Shown: positions 21,420 to 33,203, counted from the stretch's first letter. The stretch is 64,000 nt of DNA from Streptomyces kanamyceticus (GCF_008704495.1 NZ_CP023699.1:9920001-9984000), one strand, 5' to 3'. The notes: generated from the letters alone by a model not told the origin. Numbers and translations: made by a program.

Positions 21420-24400
21420 TCAGTTCTCTCCCCTCGTCGTTCGTGTCCGGATCCAGTCGCGGACCGCCGTCGCGGTCGACTCCGCGTGCTCCCGCATCAT
21501 CGTCAGGTGGTCGCCGGGGACGTCCACGACGTCGTGCGCTGACGGCCAGGACGTCCGCCAGGAGTCGGCTTCCGCGGCGGCCGCCATCACGGGGGTGGGG
21601 AGTGCCGCGCGGACCAGGAGCGTGGGCGTGGTGATCGGCTCGGGTTCCCAGCCGAGCAGGATCCGGTGGTAGGCGCCCATCGCGGCCAGGATGCTGTCGT
21701 CGTCGCCCGAGAGGTCCCCGGATCGCGGGGGCGGGGAGGCCAGGGACAGCAGCCAGTCCGTGCCGCTGTTGTCCGGCGTGATGTGGTAGGTGTCGAGCAG
21801 CACCAGACCTGCCGGTGCCCGGCCCATGCTCTCCAGCTGATGGGCCACCAGGTGTGCCACGTTCCCGCCCGCCGACCGCCCCACGATCACGAAGGGCCCG
21901 TCTCCCGTGTGCCGCAGCACGCTCTCGGCCTGCGTACGCGCCAGTGCCGCACGGTCCTCCGGCACGGCTGCACCGGCACCGATCCCGGGGTACGGGAACT
22001 CCAGGACATCGAGGGCGTCGTGGAAGGCGCCGTGGAAACGGGGGAAGTCACCGGTGCCAGGAGCGAGCGACGGCTGGAACGCCGGGAAGTAGACGACGGT
22101 CGGCCCGTCGGCGCCCGAGTGGCCGTGGGAGCGGCGGATCGGGGGCAGGGCGTGCTCGGAGCCCTGGGCGGCCGTGAAGGAGGGCAGCGCCCAGGACGCG
22201 GTGACGAGCAGGTGCATCGCCGCCACCGGTTGTCCGGCCGCGCTGACCGTACGGAACAGCGAGGAGAGGGTGTACGACGCGACCCGTTCGGCCCGTTCGA
22301 CCGCGGAGGCTTCTTCGGTGGCCGTACCCGTGGTCGCCTCGTCCTCCAGGAGGCCGAGCAGGTGGCGTGCCAGTCCGTCGGCCGTGCGGTGTTCGAACAC
22401 CACCGCCACCGGCAGCCTGACCGTGAGCGCCATGCTCAGCCGGTTGCGGAGCTGCACGGCCGTCAGGGAGTCGAATCCGAGTTCGCCGAGCGACTTTCCG
22501 GCCGGGAGCGCGTCGGCGTCGGGGTATCCGAGCACCGCGGCCACCTCGGCCCGCAGCAGCTCCGCGAGCGCCGCCTCGCGTGCGTTGGCGGGCAACTGGT
22601 TCAGCCGCTCGCGCCAGGCTCCGGCCGCCTCGGTATCCCGTTCGGGGCCGGAGGCCGTCGCGGCGGCCGTCGGCCGGTTCCGGCGCACGAGCCCGCGCAG
22701 CAACGGTGGAACGAGCCCGGCGGATGACCGCAGCGCACCCCGGTCGAGCAGGACCGGCACGAGCACCGGCTCCGTCGAGCGCAGCGAGGCATCGAACAGG
22801 GCGAGGCCCTGCCGCGTGGACAGCGGCACGAGCACGTCACGCGGTTGTGGGCGCTGTCGGGAAGAGCCGGAATCCGGCGCCGCCGCCATGCCGTCGACGT
22901 GCTCCCAGGGACCCCACGCCAGTGACAGCGTCGGAAGCCCCTCGGCGCCGCGGCGCCGGGCGAGGGCGTCGAGGAACGCGTTCGCCGCCGCGTAGTTGCC
23001 CTGGCCCGCCGGGCCGAGCAGCCCGGAGACGGAGGAGAACACGACGAACGCCGAGAGCCCCATGTCCCGGGTCAGTTCATGCAGGTTCCAGGCGGCGTCG
23101 GCCTTCGGCCGCAGTACCGCCGTCATCCGCCCGGGAGTCAGCGATTCCAGCACGCCGTCGTCGAGCACACCGGCGGCGTGCACCACACCGGTCAGCGGCG
23201 GATCGCAGCGCTTGATCACCTCGGCCAGCGCCGCACGGTCGGCCGCGTCGCAGGCCACGATGTCGACCCGTGCCCCCAACTGCACGAACTCGCCGCGCAG
23301 TTCATCGGCGCCGGGCGCCCGCGGCCCACGGCGTCCGGTCAGTACCAGGTGTCGTACGCCGTGGTCGGTGACGAGGTGACGTGCCAGCTCCGCGCCGAGC
23401 GCGCCGGTGCCTCCGGTGATCAGCACCGTGCCGTCCGGGTCGAAGGCGGTCACCGTTCCACCGCCCTCGTCGCCGACCGAGGTCAGCCGAGGGACCGTCA
23501 CCCTGCCCTCCCGTACGCGGAGTTGGGGTTCGCCGATGGCGACCGCCGCCGAGAGCAGGCGCAGCGACTCCGGTCGCCCGTCCACATCCACCAGGACGAC
23601 ACGGCCCGGCAGCTCCGACTGGGCCGCGCGCACCAGTCCCCAGACCGCCGCGCCCGCCAGGTCCGGTACGGGGGCGGTGGCATCGCGCGTCACCACCACG
23701 AGCCGTGCGCCCGCCGTGCCCGGATCGCCCTGCCAGTCCCGCAGCGTCTCAAGAACCCGGCTGGTCAACTCGTGTACGCCGGGCAGCGGATCGGAGTCCG
23801 TGCCGCCGGTGCCGGAGGCCACCGCGCGGGCGACGGCCGTGACGGCCACGAACCGGGGAGCCTCACCGCAGGACAGAAACTCGGCGAGGCCCAGCAGGTC
23901 GTCCCCGCGCACCGCCCACGCGGGTCCGTCCGTGCCGGTCGACGGCTCAAGGATTCCCAGGTCCGCCCACTCGGGGCGCAGCAGAGCCCGTCGTGCTACG
24001 TCGGATGCCGGGTCGGTCCGCTCGGTGGGCGGGAGCTCCCTGGTGGTCAGGGAGTCCACACGGGCCACGAGGCGGCCGTGCGGGTCGGCAAGGGTGACCG
24101 AGACGGTGTCCGTGCCGGTGCGCGTCACGTGGACACGCAGCGCCGTGGCTCCGGAGGCGTGCAGGCGGATGCCGCTCCAGGCGAACGGCACCCGGAGCGC
24201 GCCCGGGTCGGCGGGCGCGGCGAGCAACGACGCGTGCAACGCGGCGTCGAACAGTGCCGGATGCAGCCCGAAGCGGTCCGCGTCCGCGGTGTACGACGCG
24301 GGCAGGCGGACCTCGGCGAAGACGTCGTCGCCGCGCAGCCAGAGCGCGCCGACGCTCTGGAACGCGGGGCCGTAGGCGAGCCCGGCGCCGGCGAGGGCGC

Positions 24401-27400
24401 CGTACGCGTCGGTGAGATCCACGGCCTCGGCTGCCCGGGGCGGCCACTGGGTCAGCTCCTCCTCCAGCGTGCTGTCCTGCGCCGCACGGCTCGGCACCAG
24501 TTGCCCGGAGACGTTCCGGGTCCACGGCGCGTCCTCGGCGGACTCCTCGGGCCGGGTGTGGACGTCGACCGGTCGCCGACCCGCGTCGTCAGGACCGCCC
24601 ACCACGACCTGGACGCACACCGCCGAGGAATCGGGCAGGCCGAGCGGACGCAGGATCACGAGGTCGTCGACCGCTCCGCAGTCCACCGCGTCCCCCGCCC
24701 GTACCGCCATCTCCACGAACACCGTGGCAGGCACGAGCACCTTTCCGGCCACGACGTGGTCGGCGAGCCACGGGTGGGTCGCGAGGGACAACAGGCCTGT
24801 CAGCACGGTCCGTTCCGTGCCCGGCACGGGGAAGGCGGGGCCAAGCAGCGCCGGGGTGTCGACGTCGGTGGTGCGCGGCGCGTCGAGCCAGTACCGCTGC
24901 CGCTGGAAGGGGTACGTCGGCAGGTCCACGTGCCGTGCGCCGGAACTCGCGTACACCGCAGACCAGTTGACGGCGACCCCGGCCACATGCAGCCGCGACA
25001 CGGCCGACAGGAGAGTCTCCGGTTCGTACGCGCCTCCCCGGGTGGCGACCGCGAGGACGGGGGCGGCGTCGAACCTGTCGGATCCGCCGCCGGACGCGGG
25101 TGTGGCCAGGCAGTCGGTCGTCGCCGCGGTGAGGACGGGGCCGGGTCCCAGCTCCAGGTAGGCCGAGACCCCGTCGTCCGCGAGGCCGCGGACGGCGTCG
25201 GCGAAGCGCACGGTCTTTCGGGCGTGCCGCACCCAGTACTCGGGCGAGCACAACTCGGCGGCGTCGGCGGGACGGCCCGTCACTGTGGACACGATCGGGA
25301 TGCGCGGCGGGTGGAAGGTCAACTCGCGCGCGACGCCCAGGAAGTCGTCGAGCATCGGCTCGACCAGGGGTGAGTGGAAGGCGTGACTCACCCGCAGCCG
25401 TACGGCCCTTCGGCCCCGCGCCTCGAAGTCGGCGGCCACGGCGAGCACCGCGTCCGCCGCTCCCGAGACGACCACCGAGCGTGGTCCGTTGACGGACGCG
25501 ATCGCCACCCGGTCGTCGAACTCGCCCAGCACGGCACGCACTTCGTCCTCGGCCGCGTCGAGCGCCACCATCGCACCGCCGTCGGGCAAGGTCTGCATCA
25601 GGCGGCCGCGGGCGGCGACGAGCCGCGCCGCGTCGGGGAGCTCGAGCACCCCGGCGACATGCGCGGCCGCCAGCTCGCCGACGGAGTGCCCCACCAGGTG
25701 ATCGGCGCGAACGCCCCACGAATCGACAAGGCGGAACAGCGCCACCTCGAAGGCGAAAAGACCGGCCTGCGCGAAGTCCGTGCGGTCCACGAGCGCCGCG
25801 TCGGGCGTCCCGGGCTCCGCGGCGAGGACCGCGCTCAGCGGCCGGGGGAGACGGTCGTCCAGGTGGCGGCAGACCTCGTCGAGGGCTTCGGCGAAGACGG
25901 GGAAAGCGGCGCGCAGTCCGGCGCCCATCCGGGGGCGCTGGGCGCCCTGCCCGGTGAACAGGAAGGCCGTGCGGATCTCGGGTGCCGCCAGGCCGCGTAC
26001 GACTCCCGGCGCGTCCCTGCCCTCCGCGAGCGCGCTCAGCGCGTCCAGCAGCCGGGCCGGATCGCCATCGGCGGGCACCATCGCCCGATGGGCGAGGGCC
26101 GAGCGCGACACCGCAAGCGAGCGGGCGACGTCGGCGGACAACAGGCCCGGCCGGTCCGCCACTTGGGCGGCGAGGCGTCGCGCCTGGGCGCGCAGGGCGG
26201 GTGCGTCGGCGGCGGAGAGCAGCCAGGGAGCGGGAAATGTCGAGGAGGCCGTACGAGGGGTCGCCGCATCGTCCTCCGGCGGCGCCTCCTCCAGAATCAC
26301 GTGAGCGTTGGTCCCCCCGATCCCGAAGGCCGAGACTCCCGCACGCCGCGGCCGGTCCGGCGTGGCCTGCCAGGGCCGCGCGGCCGTCAGGAGTTCCACC
26401 CGGCCCGACGGCCAGTCCACGTGGGGCGTCGGGGAGTCGGCGTGCAGCGTGCGGGGCAGCTCGCCGTGGCGCATGGCCTGCACCATCTTGATGACACCCG
26501 CGACTCCGGCGGCCGCCTGCGTGTGCCCGAGGTTGGACTTGACGGAGCCGAGCCACAGCGGCCGCTCGCGGTCCTGGCCGTACGTGGCCAGGACGGCCTG
26601 TGCCTCGATCGGGTCGCCGAGACGGGTGCCGGTGCCGTGCGCCTCCACCGCGTCCACGTCGGCGGCGCGCAGGCCCGCGTCGGCGAGGGCCTGCGCGATC
26701 AACCGCCGCTGCGCGGGGCCGTGGGGCGCGGTGAGGCCGTTGGACGCGCCGTCGGAGTTGACGGCGGAGCCGCGGAGCACGGCCAGGACCGGATGGCCTT
26801 CGCGTCGCGCGTCGGAGAGCCGTTCCAGGAGGACGAGCCCCACGCCCTCGGCCCAGGCCGTGCCGTCGGCGTCCGCCGAGAACGACTTGCAGCGACCGTC
26901 GGGCGCGAGGCCGCGCTGGCGGCTGAAGGCGAGGAAGGAGTTGGGCGTCGCCATGACGGTGACGCCGCCCGCGAGGGCCAGCGAGCACTCGCCCGAGCGC
27001 AGGGCGCGCGCCGCCAGGTGCAGCGCCACCAGTGAGGACGAGCAGGCGGTGTCGAGCGTGATCGCGGGACCGCGCAGCCCGTACACGTACGAGATCCGCC
27101 CGGAGGTCACACTGCCCGCAGAGCCGAGACCCAGCTGCGCCTCCAGCTCGTGGCGGCGCGGGAAGCGGGTCGCGTAGTCGGTGTACATCTGGCCGACGAA
27201 CACACCGGTGTCGCTCTCGCGCAGCGAAGCCGGGTCGATCCCGGCCCGCTCCCACACCTCCCAGGACGTCTCCAGGAGCAGCCGCTGCTGCGGATCCGTC
27301 GCGAGTGCCTCGCGCGGCGAGATGCCGAAGAGACCGGCGTCGAACTCCGCGGCCCGGTGCAGGAATCCGCCGTGTCGCGTGTACGAGGTGCCGATCCGGT

Positions 27401-29483
27401 CGGGATCGGGGTCGTACAGGGCGGCCAGGTCCCAGCCGCGGTCGGTGGGGAACTCCGAGATGGCGTCCTGGCCCCGCGACACCAACTCCCAAAGATCGTC
27501 GGGTGAGTTGACGTCACCGGGGTAGCGGCAGCCCATGGCGACGATCACGACGGGATCGTCCTCGTCGGCGCCGCCCTGTCCGGCGTGCGAGCGCGGCCGT
27601 CGCTCCGAGGGCTCGCCATCGAAGTCATCGAAGCCATCGAAGTCATCGAAGAGCGTGGCGTGCAGGTGACGGGCCGCCTCGGCCGGTGTCGGGTGGTCGA
27701 AGACGAGCGTCGAAGGCAGCCTGAGCCCGGTCAGCGCGCCGAGCCGGTCCACCAGCTCGACCGCGCCCAGGGACGTCATGCCGAGATCGGCGAACGGGGC
27801 GTCGGCGTCGGGCAGTTGCTCCGGAGCGCACCCGCAGACCTCGGCCGTGCCGGTCAGGACCGCCTCGCGCAGGGCGCGTTCCCGCTCGTCGCGGGGGAGG
27901 GCGAGCAGCCGCTCCCGCGGGGAGGTGTCGGGCGAGGGCGCCGGATCGGGGACGACCAGCCGGTGCCGGGCGATCTTGCCGGACGCGGTGCGCGGGACGG
28001 CGTCGATCTCGCGGATCTCGGTCGGCACTTTGTAATCGGCCAGGCGTGTCCGGCAGTCGGCAAGGACCCGCCGCGCGTCGAGCCCGTCGGGACCGGGCAC
28101 GACGAAGGCGACCGGCACCTCGCCGAGCACCTCGTGCGGCAGCCCCACGACCACGGCGTCGGACACACCAGGACACTGCGCGAGGACCTGCTCGATCTCC
28201 GCGGGGTGGATGTTCTCGCCGCCCCGGATGATCAGCTCGCTGAGCCTGCCGGTGAGCAGGAGATGGCCGTGCTCGACGAAGCGGCCGAGGTCGCCGGTGC
28301 GGTACCAGCCGTCCCGCAGGGCGGCGGCCGTCGCCTCCGGCCGCTCGTAGTACTCCGTCATCAGGCTCGGCCCGCGCACCCAGACCTCGCCCTCGGCCCC
28401 GGCCGGGACGTCATCGAGGCTGTCCGGCGCGACGACGCGTACGTCCATGCCGGGCACGGGCGGACCGCAGGAGCCCTCGACCCGGGTCCCCTCGGGACGA
28501 TCGGCCGTGATCGCGCCGCAGGTCTCCGTGCTGCCGTACAGGTCGAGCAGCGGCGCCCCCAGGGCCGCCTCCACGGCCGTGTGCAGAGCGGGACCGCTCG
28601 GCGCCCCGGCCACCACGCACATCCGTAACGCCCGCGGCTTGGCACCCGACGACTCGACAAGCCGGTGATACGTGGCGGGCACACCGGCCAGCACGGTGAA
28701 CGGCCCGCCCAGCGCCTCGCCCGCCGTGAGCAACTCCTGCCGCAGGCCGCCCGACGGCAGGGGATCGCCGACGATCCTGGCGCTCGCGCCCACGGCCGTC
28801 ACACCCACGATCGCCATCGAGTGGCTGAAGCTGTGGAACAGCGGAAGTGGCCAGCACAACCGGTCGTCGGGCGAGAGGCCGAAGAGCGGCGCGTAGCAGG
28901 CGGCCACGGACCACAGCGCGGCCCGCTGCGTCGACAGGACGCCCTTGGGCCGGTGGGTGGTGCCGGAGGTGTAGAGCATCCAGGCGGGCTCGTCGAGTCC
29001 GATCCGGTCGATCTCCGCGGACCGCTCGCCCGCTGCCGCGTGCTCGAAGAGGTGGGCGCCTTCGGCGGCCGGTCCGGGTCCAGTCACCAGGGCGTTCAGG
29101 TGGCCGAACGGCCCGTGCAGGCGGCGTAGTTGAGCGAGGTGCGGGGCGTCCGTGATGACGTACGAGGCGCCGCTGTCCTGAAGGAAGTGGGTCAGCTCGG
29201 CGTCGGACGAGCGCGGATTGAGGGGTACGCCGACCATCCCGGCACGCAGGACGGCGAAGCAACTCTCCACCGCCTCCACGCAGTTGCCCAGGAGAATCGC
29301 GACACGATCGCCGCGGCGGAGCCCCGTCCCGGCGAGATGCGCGGCGAGGGCGCGGGTGCGGCGCTCCAGTTCGGCGTAGGTGACGCGGCGCGCGGAGTCC
29401 GCGTAGGCGATCCGTCCGGCAGCCCGCTCGGCATGCTCCTTCAACAGCTCGGGCACCGGTCGGATGAGGTCGTGACGCGTCAT
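21420..29483 (-). CDS. Type I polyketide synthase with acyl-AMP-ligase loading module and thioesterase
   Basis: The 2687 residues read as: acyl-AMP ligase 1-510 ([35 protein letters not shown]); ACP 535-610 ([10 protein letters not shown]); KS 645-1070 (DTACSSSL, Cys near 812); AT 1175-1480 (GHSVGE, with HAFH indicating malonyl-CoA); DH 1560-1850 ([20 protein letters not shown]); KR 2020-2200 (GGTGALG, LDD indicating B-type, Tyr in GNYAAANAF); ACP near 2336 ([10 protein letters not shown]); TE 2440-2680 (GRSAGG). There is no ER or MT domain. The expected product is a carboxylic acid starter extended once and released as an alpha,beta-unsaturated acid. The starter is unknown. The terminal TE has no further module beside it. 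Confidence 0.95.
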   Translation of the reverse strand: MTRHDLIRPVPELLKEHAERAAGRIAYADSARRVTYAELERRTRALAAHLAGTGLRRGDRVAILLGNCVEAVESCFAVLRAGMVGVPLNPRSSDAELTHFLQDSGASYVITDAPHLAQLRRLHGPFGHLNALVTGPGPAAEGAHLFEHAAAGERSAEIDRIGLDEPAWMLYTSGTTHRPKGVLSTQRAALWSVAACYAPLFGLSPDDRLCWPLPLFHSFSHSMAIVGVTAVGASARIVGDPLPSGGLRQELLTAGEALGGPFTVLAGVPATYHRLVESSGAKPRALRMCVVAGAPSGPALHTAVEAALGAPLLDLYGSTETCGAITADRPEGTRVEGSCGPPVPGMDVRVVAPDSLDDVPAGAEGEVWVRGPSLMTEYYERPEATAAALRDGWYRTGDLGRFVEHGHLLLTGRLSELIIRGGENIHPAEIEQVLAQCPGVSDAVVVGLPHEVLGEVPVAFVVPGPDGLDARRVLADCRTRLADYKVPTEIREIDAVPRTASGKIARHRLVVPDPAPSPDTSPRERLLALPRDERERALREAVLTGTAEVCGCAPEQLPDADAPFADLGMTSLGAVELVDRLGALTGLRLPSTLVFDHPTPAEAARHLHATLFDDFDGFDDFDGEPSERRPRSHAGQGGADEDDPVVIVAMGCRYPGDVNSPDDLWELVSRGQDAISEFPTDRGWDLAALYDPDPDRIGTSYTRHGGFLHRAAEFDAGLFGISPREALATDPQQRLLLETSWEVWERAGIDPASLRESDTGVFVGQMYTDYATRFPRRHELEAQLGLGSAGSVTSGRISYVYGLRGPAITLDTACSSSLVALHLAARALRSGECSLALAGGVTVMATPNSFLAFSRQRGLAPDGRCKSFSADADGTAWAEGVGLVLLERLSDARREGHPVLAVLRGSAVNSDGASNGLTAPHGPAQRRLIAQALADAGLRAADVDAVEAHGTGTRLGDPIEAQAVLATYGQDRERPLWLGSVKSNLGHTQAAAGVAGVIKMVQAMRHGELPRTLHADSPTPHVDWPSGRVELLTAARPWQATPDRPRRAGVSAFGIGGTNAHVILEEAPPEDDAATPRTASSTFPAPWLLSAADAPALRAQARRLAAQVADRPGLLSADVARSLAVSRSALAHRAMVPADGDPARLLDALSALAEGRDAPGVVRGLAAPEIRTAFLFTGQGAQRPRMGAGLRAAFPVFAEALDEVCRHLDDRLPRPLSAVLAAEPGTPDAALVDRTDFAQAGLFAFEVALFRLVDSWGVRADHLVGHSVGELAAAHVAGVLELPDAARLVAARGRLMQTLPDGGAMVALDAAEDEVRAVLGEFDDRVAIASVNGPRSVVVSGAADAVLAVAADFEARGRRAVRLRVSHAFHSPLVEPMLDDFLGVARELTFHPPRIPIVSTVTGRPADAAELCSPEYWVRHARKTVRFADAVRGLADDGVSAYLELGPGPVLTAATTDCLATPASGGGSDRFDAAPVLAVATRGGAYEPETLLSAVSRLHVAGVAVNWSAVYASSGARHVDLPTYPFQRQRYWLDAPRTTDVDTPALLGPAFPVPGTERTVLTGLLSLATHPWLADHVVAGKVLVPATVFVEMAVRAGDAVDCGAVDDLVILRPLGLPDSSAVCVQVVVGGPDDAGRRPVDVHTRPEESAEDAPWTRNVSGQLVPSRAAQDSTLEEELTQWPPRAAEAVDLTDAYGALAGAGLAYGPAFQSVGALWLRGDDVFAEVRLPASYTADADRFGLHPALFDAALHASLLAAPADPGALRVPFAWSGIRLHASGATALRVHVTRTGTDTVSVTLADPHGRLVARVDSLTTRELPPTERTDPASDVARRALLRPEWADLGILEPSTGTDGPAWAVRGDDLLGLAEFLSCGEAPRFVAVTAVARAVASGTGGTDSDPLPGVHELTSRVLETLRDWQGDPGTAGARLVVVTRDATAPVPDLAGAAVWGLVRAAQSELPGRVVLVDVDGRPESLRLLSAAVAIGEPQLRVREGRVTVPRLTSVGDEGGGTVTAFDPDGTVLITGGTGALGAELARHLVTDHGVRHLVLTGRRGPRAPGADELRGEFVQLGARVDIVACDAADRAALAEVIKRCDPPLTGVVHAAGVLDDGVLESLTPGRMTAVLRPKADAAWNLHELTRDMGLSAFVVFSSVSGLLGPAGQGNYAAANAFLDALARRRGAEGLPTLSLAWGPWEHVDGMAAAPDSGSSRQRPQPRDVLVPLSTRQGLALFDASLRSTEPVLVPVLLDRGALRSSAGLVPPLLRGLVRRNRPTAAATASGPERDTEAAGAWRERLNQLPANAREAALAELLRAEVAAVLGYPDADALPAGKSLGELGFDSLTAVQLRNRLSMALTVRLPVAVVFEHRTADGLARHLLGLLEDEATTGTATEEASAVERAERVASYTLSSLFRTVSAAGQPVAAMHLLVTASWALPSFTAAQGSEHALPPIRRSHGHSGADGPTVVYFPAFQPSLAPGTGDFPRFHGAFHDALDVLEFPYPGIGAGAAVPEDRAALARTQAESVLRHTGDGPFVIVGRSAGGNVAHLVAHQLESMGRAPAGLVLLDTYHITPDNSGTDWLLSLASPPPRSGDLSGDDDSILAAMGAYHRILLGWEPEPITTPTLLVRAALPTPVMAAAAEADSWRTSWPSAHDVVDVPGDHLTMMREHAESTATAVRDWIRTRTTRGEN
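27616..27651. repeat. Four 9-bp tandem units in the PKS ACP-KS linker
   Basis: Four copies of YCATCGAAG run in tandem and encode an Asp/Phe/Gly-rich linker ([13 protein letters not shown]) between the first ACP and the KS domain. The reading frame is kept. Linkers tolerate such expansion. Confidence 0.9.
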
Positions 29484-29665
29484 GGTTCCCCGCTCTCCAA
29501 ATCCCTTGCGCTGTACTGATGTTGAGCCTACGTGGACGGACGGCGGAGGCGGACGCGTCGCGGACCTGACGGACCGGACCTGACGTGGACCGGACCTGAT
29601 GCCGACCCGATGCCGACGCGCGCAGGATGTAAGAAGGTAGGCGGGGGACAGGGAGGGGGGCGCGC
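29484..29665. promoter_or_regulatory. Divergent promoter region with three 10-bp direct repeats
   Basis: The 182-base gap separates the PKS and methyltransferase starts. Near-identical copies of CGGACCTGAC lie at 29561-29570, 29575-29584 and 29591-29600, so spacings are 14 and 16 bases. They could be sites for a regulator acting in both directions. No terminator or coding frame was seen. Confidence 0.55.
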
Positions 29666-31468
29666 ATGGCCGGTCCCGATGCCCGGGCGCTGTCGGTGCA
29701 TCCCGCCGATCTCGCGCTGATCGACGAGACGGTCGAGCGCGTCGCGACCGCCCGGACCGATGACGTGGTGAAGCGGTTCATGCCGAGGCTTGCCGCGTCC
29801 GAACGGGCGGCCCTGGTCCGGCACTGCGCACTCGCCCACGCCGCCGTCCTCGTCTCCGCCCCTTCGGTGGAGACGCTGCGCGCCGCCTTGCGGGCCCGTG
29901 GACTCGACGCGGGCAAGCCGGTGCCCAGCGTGATCGTGCGGCGTCGGCTCGCCGATCGGTACGGGCGCACGCCGGACAGCCTGCGCGTGGACATCGTCCG
30001 GGTGCCGGTGCCGGTGCCGGTGCCGGTGCCCGCATTTCCCCCGTCCGCCGTCGCCCCGGGCGAACGAGCGGTGGAGATCTTCGTGCTCGAAGCGCCGCCC
30101 GGTGCGGGGCTCGACACGGTGGCCGTACGCGAACGGGCCGCGCGGCACGAGTCGCACCTCGCGCTGGAGGTGACCGAGCCCGACGACGTGATCATGGCCG
30201 GACTCCGTACGACACTGGTCGAACGCGGGGCGATGGTGCCCGACGGGGGCGGCTACAACGCCTACGAGGACGCCACCGCGCTCTACTTCCGCACCGAGCC
30301 CGGCGCGGGGGATCCCGAGAGTGGCGTCGCCGCGGTTCGGGGGTCCGAACGTCTCGAACTGCACGCCCGCGGTGAGCACCGGCAGGCGCTCACCGCGCAC
30401 AGGGCGGCAGGGGCGGGCCAGGATCCGGCGCGGCGGCTCCTTGAGCTGTGCACCGGAGCCTGGACGACCCAGGCACTCGCCGCCGCCGTACGCCTCGGGC
30501 TGCCCGACGCGCTGCCGACCGGCACGGAATCCGCGGCGGACGCGGCCGCACTGGCGGCGCGGACCGGCACGGACCCGGACGGACTCGGACGGCTCCTGCG
30601 GTACCTGGCGAGCATCGACGTCGTCGCGGCGGACGGCGACCGGTACCGGCTCGGACCGCTCGGCAGCGTGCTGCGATCGGACGCCCCGCACTCCATGGCG
30701 CCACTCGCCGAGCTCTACGGAGGCCCCTTCTACGCCTCCTTCGGAGAGCTCGACCACGCGGTGCGCACCGGCGAAGAGGCATTCACCCACCTCTACGGCG
30801 AAGGGCACTTCGCGCACTTCGCCGAGCGTCCGGAACTGGACGTGCTCTTCCAGCGGACGATGGCCGCGAGTGCCGCGAGGTTCGGGCCCGTCGCGGCGGC
30901 GGTGGCGGCGTCCGGCGCGCGGCTGGTCGTCGACGTCGGTGGGTGCGACGGCGAACTGCTGGGGCGGGTGCTCGCGGCCGGACCGGACCTGCACGGGGTG
31001 CTGCTGGAGCGTGAGCACGTCCTCGAATCGGCCCGCGCGCGGCTGACGGAAGCGGGAGTCGCCGACCGCTGTGCCCTCGTGGCGGGCGACTTCACCGAGT
31101 CGGTCCCGTCCGGCGGCGACGTCTACCTGCTCTCCCGGATCCTGCACGACTGGGACGACGAAGCCTGCCTGCGGATCCTGCGCCGCTGCGCCGACGCCAT
31201 GCCCCCGGGCGCCGAACTCCTCGTGGTGGAAAGGCTGTTGCCGCAGGACGGGCAGCCCTCCCTGGCAACCGCGTGGGACCTGCACATGCTGTGCAACGTG
31301 GGCGGCAGGGAGCGGACCGCGGAGCACTACGGGCGGCTGCTCGCCGGGGCCGGACTCGACCTGGGCCCGGTCGTCCCGTTGGCTCTGGACGGGTTCCTGC
31401 TGCGGGCGCGCAAGGCGGCTCAGGCCACCATGCCCCCGTCGACCGGCAGCACCGTCCCGGTCACGTAG
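29666..31468 (+). CDS. Two-domain protein: unknown N-terminal domain plus SAM-dependent O-methyltransferase
   Basis: The 600-residue protein ends in a plant-type O-methyltransferase: dimerisation helices ([20 protein letters not shown]), SAM motif [36 protein letters not shown], the general-base region [17 protein letters not shown] and C-terminal VERLLPQDG. Residues 1-235 form a domain I do not recognise, with [10 protein letters not shown] and [15 protein letters not shown] strands. This part contains a Val-Pro repeat encoded by five GGTGCC hexamers. The gene is divergent from the PKS and its end overlaps the convergent SDR gene by 49 bases. Methylation of the PKS product is a reasonable but unproved role. 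Confidence 0.85.
   Translation: MAGPDARALSVHPADLALIDETVERVATARTDDVVKRFMPRLAASERAALVRHCALAHAAVLVSAPSVETLRAALRARGLDAGKPVPSVIVRRRLADRYGRTPDSLRVDIVRVPVPVPVPVPAFPPSAVAPGERAVEIFVLEAPPGAGLDTVAVRERAARHESHLALEVTEPDDVIMAGLRTTLVERGAMVPDGGGYNAYEDATALYFRTEPGAGDPESGVAAVRGSERLELHARGEHRQALTAHRAAGAGQDPARRLLELCTGAWTTQALAAAVRLGLPDALPTGTESAADAAALAARTGTDPDGLGRLLRYLASIDVVAADGDRYRLGPLGSVLRSDAPHSMAPLAELYGGPFYASFGELDHAVRTGEEAFTHLYGEGHFAHFAERPELDVLFQRTMAASAARFGPVAAAVAASGARLVVDVGGCDGELLGRVLAAGPDLHGVLLEREHVLESARARLTEAGVADRCALVAGDFTESVPSGGDVYLLSRILHDWDDEACLRILRRCADAMPPGAELLVVERLLPQDGQPSLATAWDLHMLCNVGGRERTAEHYGRLLAGAGLDLGPVVPLALDGFLLRARKAAQATMPPSTGSTVPVT
30001..30030. repeat. Hexamer microsatellite (GGTGCC x5) in methyltransferase gene
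   Basis: Five perfect GGTGCC units encode alternating Val-Pro in the N-terminal domain. Slippage would keep the frame, so length may vary between strains. Confidence 0.92.
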
Positions 31469-32247
31469 GAGGAGCGGTCGCTCAGGAGCCAGGCGGCGGC
31501 CTGGGCGATCTCCATGGGGTCGGCGGCGCGGCCCAGCGGTGTCTGGGAGTTGAGGTGGTCGATGGTGCCGGGGGACCTCTCGTCCCACTCGTGCAGCATC
31601 TCGGTGAGCGTGGTGCCGGGGGCGATGGCGTTGACGCGGATGCCCTCGGGGCCGTACGTGGCGGCCGCCGAAGCGGTGAGACTGTTCACCGCGCGCTTTG
31701 TCGCGCCGTACGCGGGCAGCTGGGGGATGGCCATCAGGCCGCCGATGCTGGAGGTGTTGACGATGGCGCCCCGCTTCGCGGTCGCCCGGATCGCGGCGAT
31801 CTCGGCGTTCATGGCCAGCCACGGGCCCTTGAGGTTGACGGCGTAGAGGTGATCGAAATCGGCCTCGGAGAGCTCGTCCATCGGGCCGGGCTCCTGGCTC
31901 GTGGCGCCGTTGTTGAAGGCGACGTCGAGACGGCCGTACAGCTCTACGCAATGGTCGACCGCCGCCCGGACGCTCGCCGCGTCCGACAGGTCGCACACCA
32001 CGTGGTCCGCGGTGCCGCCCGCCGCCCTGATCTCCTCGGCCACCGCCTTGAGCTGGTGCTCCGTGCGTGCCGCGAGGAGTACCTCGGCGCCCTCCCGGGC
32101 GAAGAGCCGCGCCGCGGCGGCGCCGATGCCGCGACCGGCACCGGTGATGAAGGCGACCTTTCCGTCGAGCAGGCCGAGGGGTGCGAGCGAGGTGAGGGAC
32201 GTGGTGGAGGTGTCCGTGGTGTCCGTGGTGTTCGGGGTGTTGTTCAT
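31420..32247 (-). CDS. Short-chain dehydrogenase/reductase
   Basis: The 275-residue protein is a classical SDR: cofactor motif TGAGRGIGAAAARLF, NNG after DVAFN, the Ser of IVNTSSIGG and the YGATK catalytic Tyr-Lys pair, then PVDGGMVA at the end. The Ala-Arg residues after the second strand (AARTEHQL) suggest NADP preference, which is inference. The N-terminus begins with a Thr/Asp-rich tail encoded by a 9-bp array. The gene is divergent from an MmyB-like regulator with a 72-base gap, a pairing common in actinomycetes. The substrate is unknown. Confidence 0.92.
   Translation of the reverse strand: MNNTPNTTDTTDTSTTSLTSLAPLGLLDGKVAFITGAGRGIGAAAARLFAREGAEVLLAARTEHQLKAVAEEIRAAGGTADHVVCDLSDAASVRAAVDHCVELYGRLDVAFNNGATSQEPGPMDELSEADFDHLYAVNLKGPWLAMNAEIAAIRATAKRGAIVNTSSIGGLMAIPQLPAYGATKRAVNSLTASAAATYGPEGIRVNAIAPGTTLTEMLHEWDERSPGTIDHLNSQTPLGRAADPMEIAQAAAWLLSDRSSYVTGTVLPVDGGMVA
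32210..32245. repeat. Four degenerate 9-bp units at the 5' end of the SDR gene
   Basis: Two exact GTGTCCGTG units and two diverged ones run in tandem and encode the Thr/Asp-rich N-terminal tail. Total length is 36 bases, the same as three other arrays in this window. Confidence 0.75.
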
Positions 32248-32280
32248 GTCGATCAGCCTGCTCCCGGCCTCCCCACTCAT

Positions 32281-32301
32281 CCAGGCACCGTCAGTACCTG
32301 G
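32281..32301. promoter_or_regulatory. Imperfect palindrome in SDR/regulator intergenic region
   Basis: CCAGGCAC and GTACCTGG form eight-base arms with one mismatch around a five-base centre. It lies 19 bases upstream of the MmyB-like regulator start and in the only space available for the divergent promoters. It is a good candidate operator for that regulator. Confidence 0.55.
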
Positions 32302-32319
32302 CTGGGCATCTCGGCGATC

Positions 32320-33195
32320 ATGGACACTGGACGGGTGGATCGACGAGTACGACAAGAGCTTGGTCACTTCCTGCGCAGCAGGCGTGAACGCATCACCCCC
32401 GCCGACGTGGGGCTGCCCGCCGGGACGCGCCGCCGCACCCCCGGGCTGCGCCGCGAGGAAGTGGCGCAGCTGGCCTTCATCTCGACCGAGTACTACGCGC
32501 GCCTCGAGCAGGCCCGCGCGCCGCACCCGTCGAGCGAGGTCCTGGTGCAGGTGGCCCGCGCGCTGCGCCTTTCGGACGCCGAACGCGATCACCTCCATCA
32601 CCTCGCGGGCGCCCCGCCCGCCCTGCCGCCCGGGCCTTCGCGCGAGGTGCGGCAGAGCATCGTCGACCTGCTGGACCGGCTCCCTGAGGCCGCGGCGGTC
32701 GTCCTCTCGGCGACGTACGAGGTCATCGCCTGGAACTCGCTGGCCACCGCCCTGATGGAGGACTTCTCCGCGCTGTCGCGCCGGGACCGGAACCTCATCC
32801 GGCGTGTCTTCCTCGGCCCGCCCTGGGACAGCAGGCGGCTGTACGGCGTCTCGGACGCCGACGAATTCGCCCGGACCGCCGCTCATCACCTGCGCACCGC
32901 CGCGGTCCGCTACCCCCACGACCCGGAGGTGACCGGCTTGATCGCGGAACTGCGGGCGGGGAGCGAGCGGTTCGACCGGCTGTGGGACAGCCACGACGTG
33001 ACCGACCAGCCCATCTTGTGCAAGACCTTCGCCCACGCCTTGGTCGGCGACGTCACCGTCCGCTGCGACGTCCTGGACATCGCCGACCAGGACCAGCGGG
33101 TGGTCATCTACACCGCGGTCCCCGGCTCACCCTCGGAGGAGGCCCTGCGCCTGCTGTCCGTCGTCGGGACGCAGCGCATGGACGTACCGGGCTGA
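32320..33195 (+). CDS. MmyB-like helix-turn-helix regulator
   Basis: The 291-residue protein has an N-terminal HTH (LGHFLRSRRERITPADVGLP, RRTPGLRREEVAQLA, STEYYARLEQARAPHPS) and the C-terminal MmyB-type ligand-binding domain (LLDRLPEAAAVVLSATYEVIAWNSLA, NLIRRVFLGP). This family takes its name from the methylenomycin regulator MmyB, and members are typically found divergent from SDR genes, as here. The C-terminal PAS-like domain probably binds a small hydrophobic ligand. Position beside a biosynthetic region suggests local control, at least of the SDR gene. GTG 32335 is an alternative start. Confidence 0.9.
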   Translation: MDTGRVDRRVRQELGHFLRSRRERITPADVGLPAGTRRRTPGLRREEVAQLAFISTEYYARLEQARAPHPSSEVLVQVARALRLSDAERDHLHHLAGAPPALPPGPSREVRQSIVDLLDRLPEAAAVVLSATYEVIAWNSLATALMEDFSALSRRDRNLIRRVFLGPPWDSRRLYGVSDADEFARTAAHHLRTAAVRYPHDPEVTGLIAELRAGSERFDRLWDSHDVTDQPILCKTFAHALVGDVTVRCDVLDIADQDQRVVIYTAVPGSPSEEALRLLSVVGTQRMDVPG

Positions 33196-33203
33196 CCCGC
33201 GAG

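Noticed and set aside
23079..27035. Long plus-strand frames opposite the PKS
   Set aside because: They carry no family motif and have Arg/Gly/Pro-biased composition. The PKS domains on the minus strand are complete.
29528..31996. An 822-codon minus-strand frame opposite the methyltransferase
   Set aside because: It has no motif and overlaps two supported genes.
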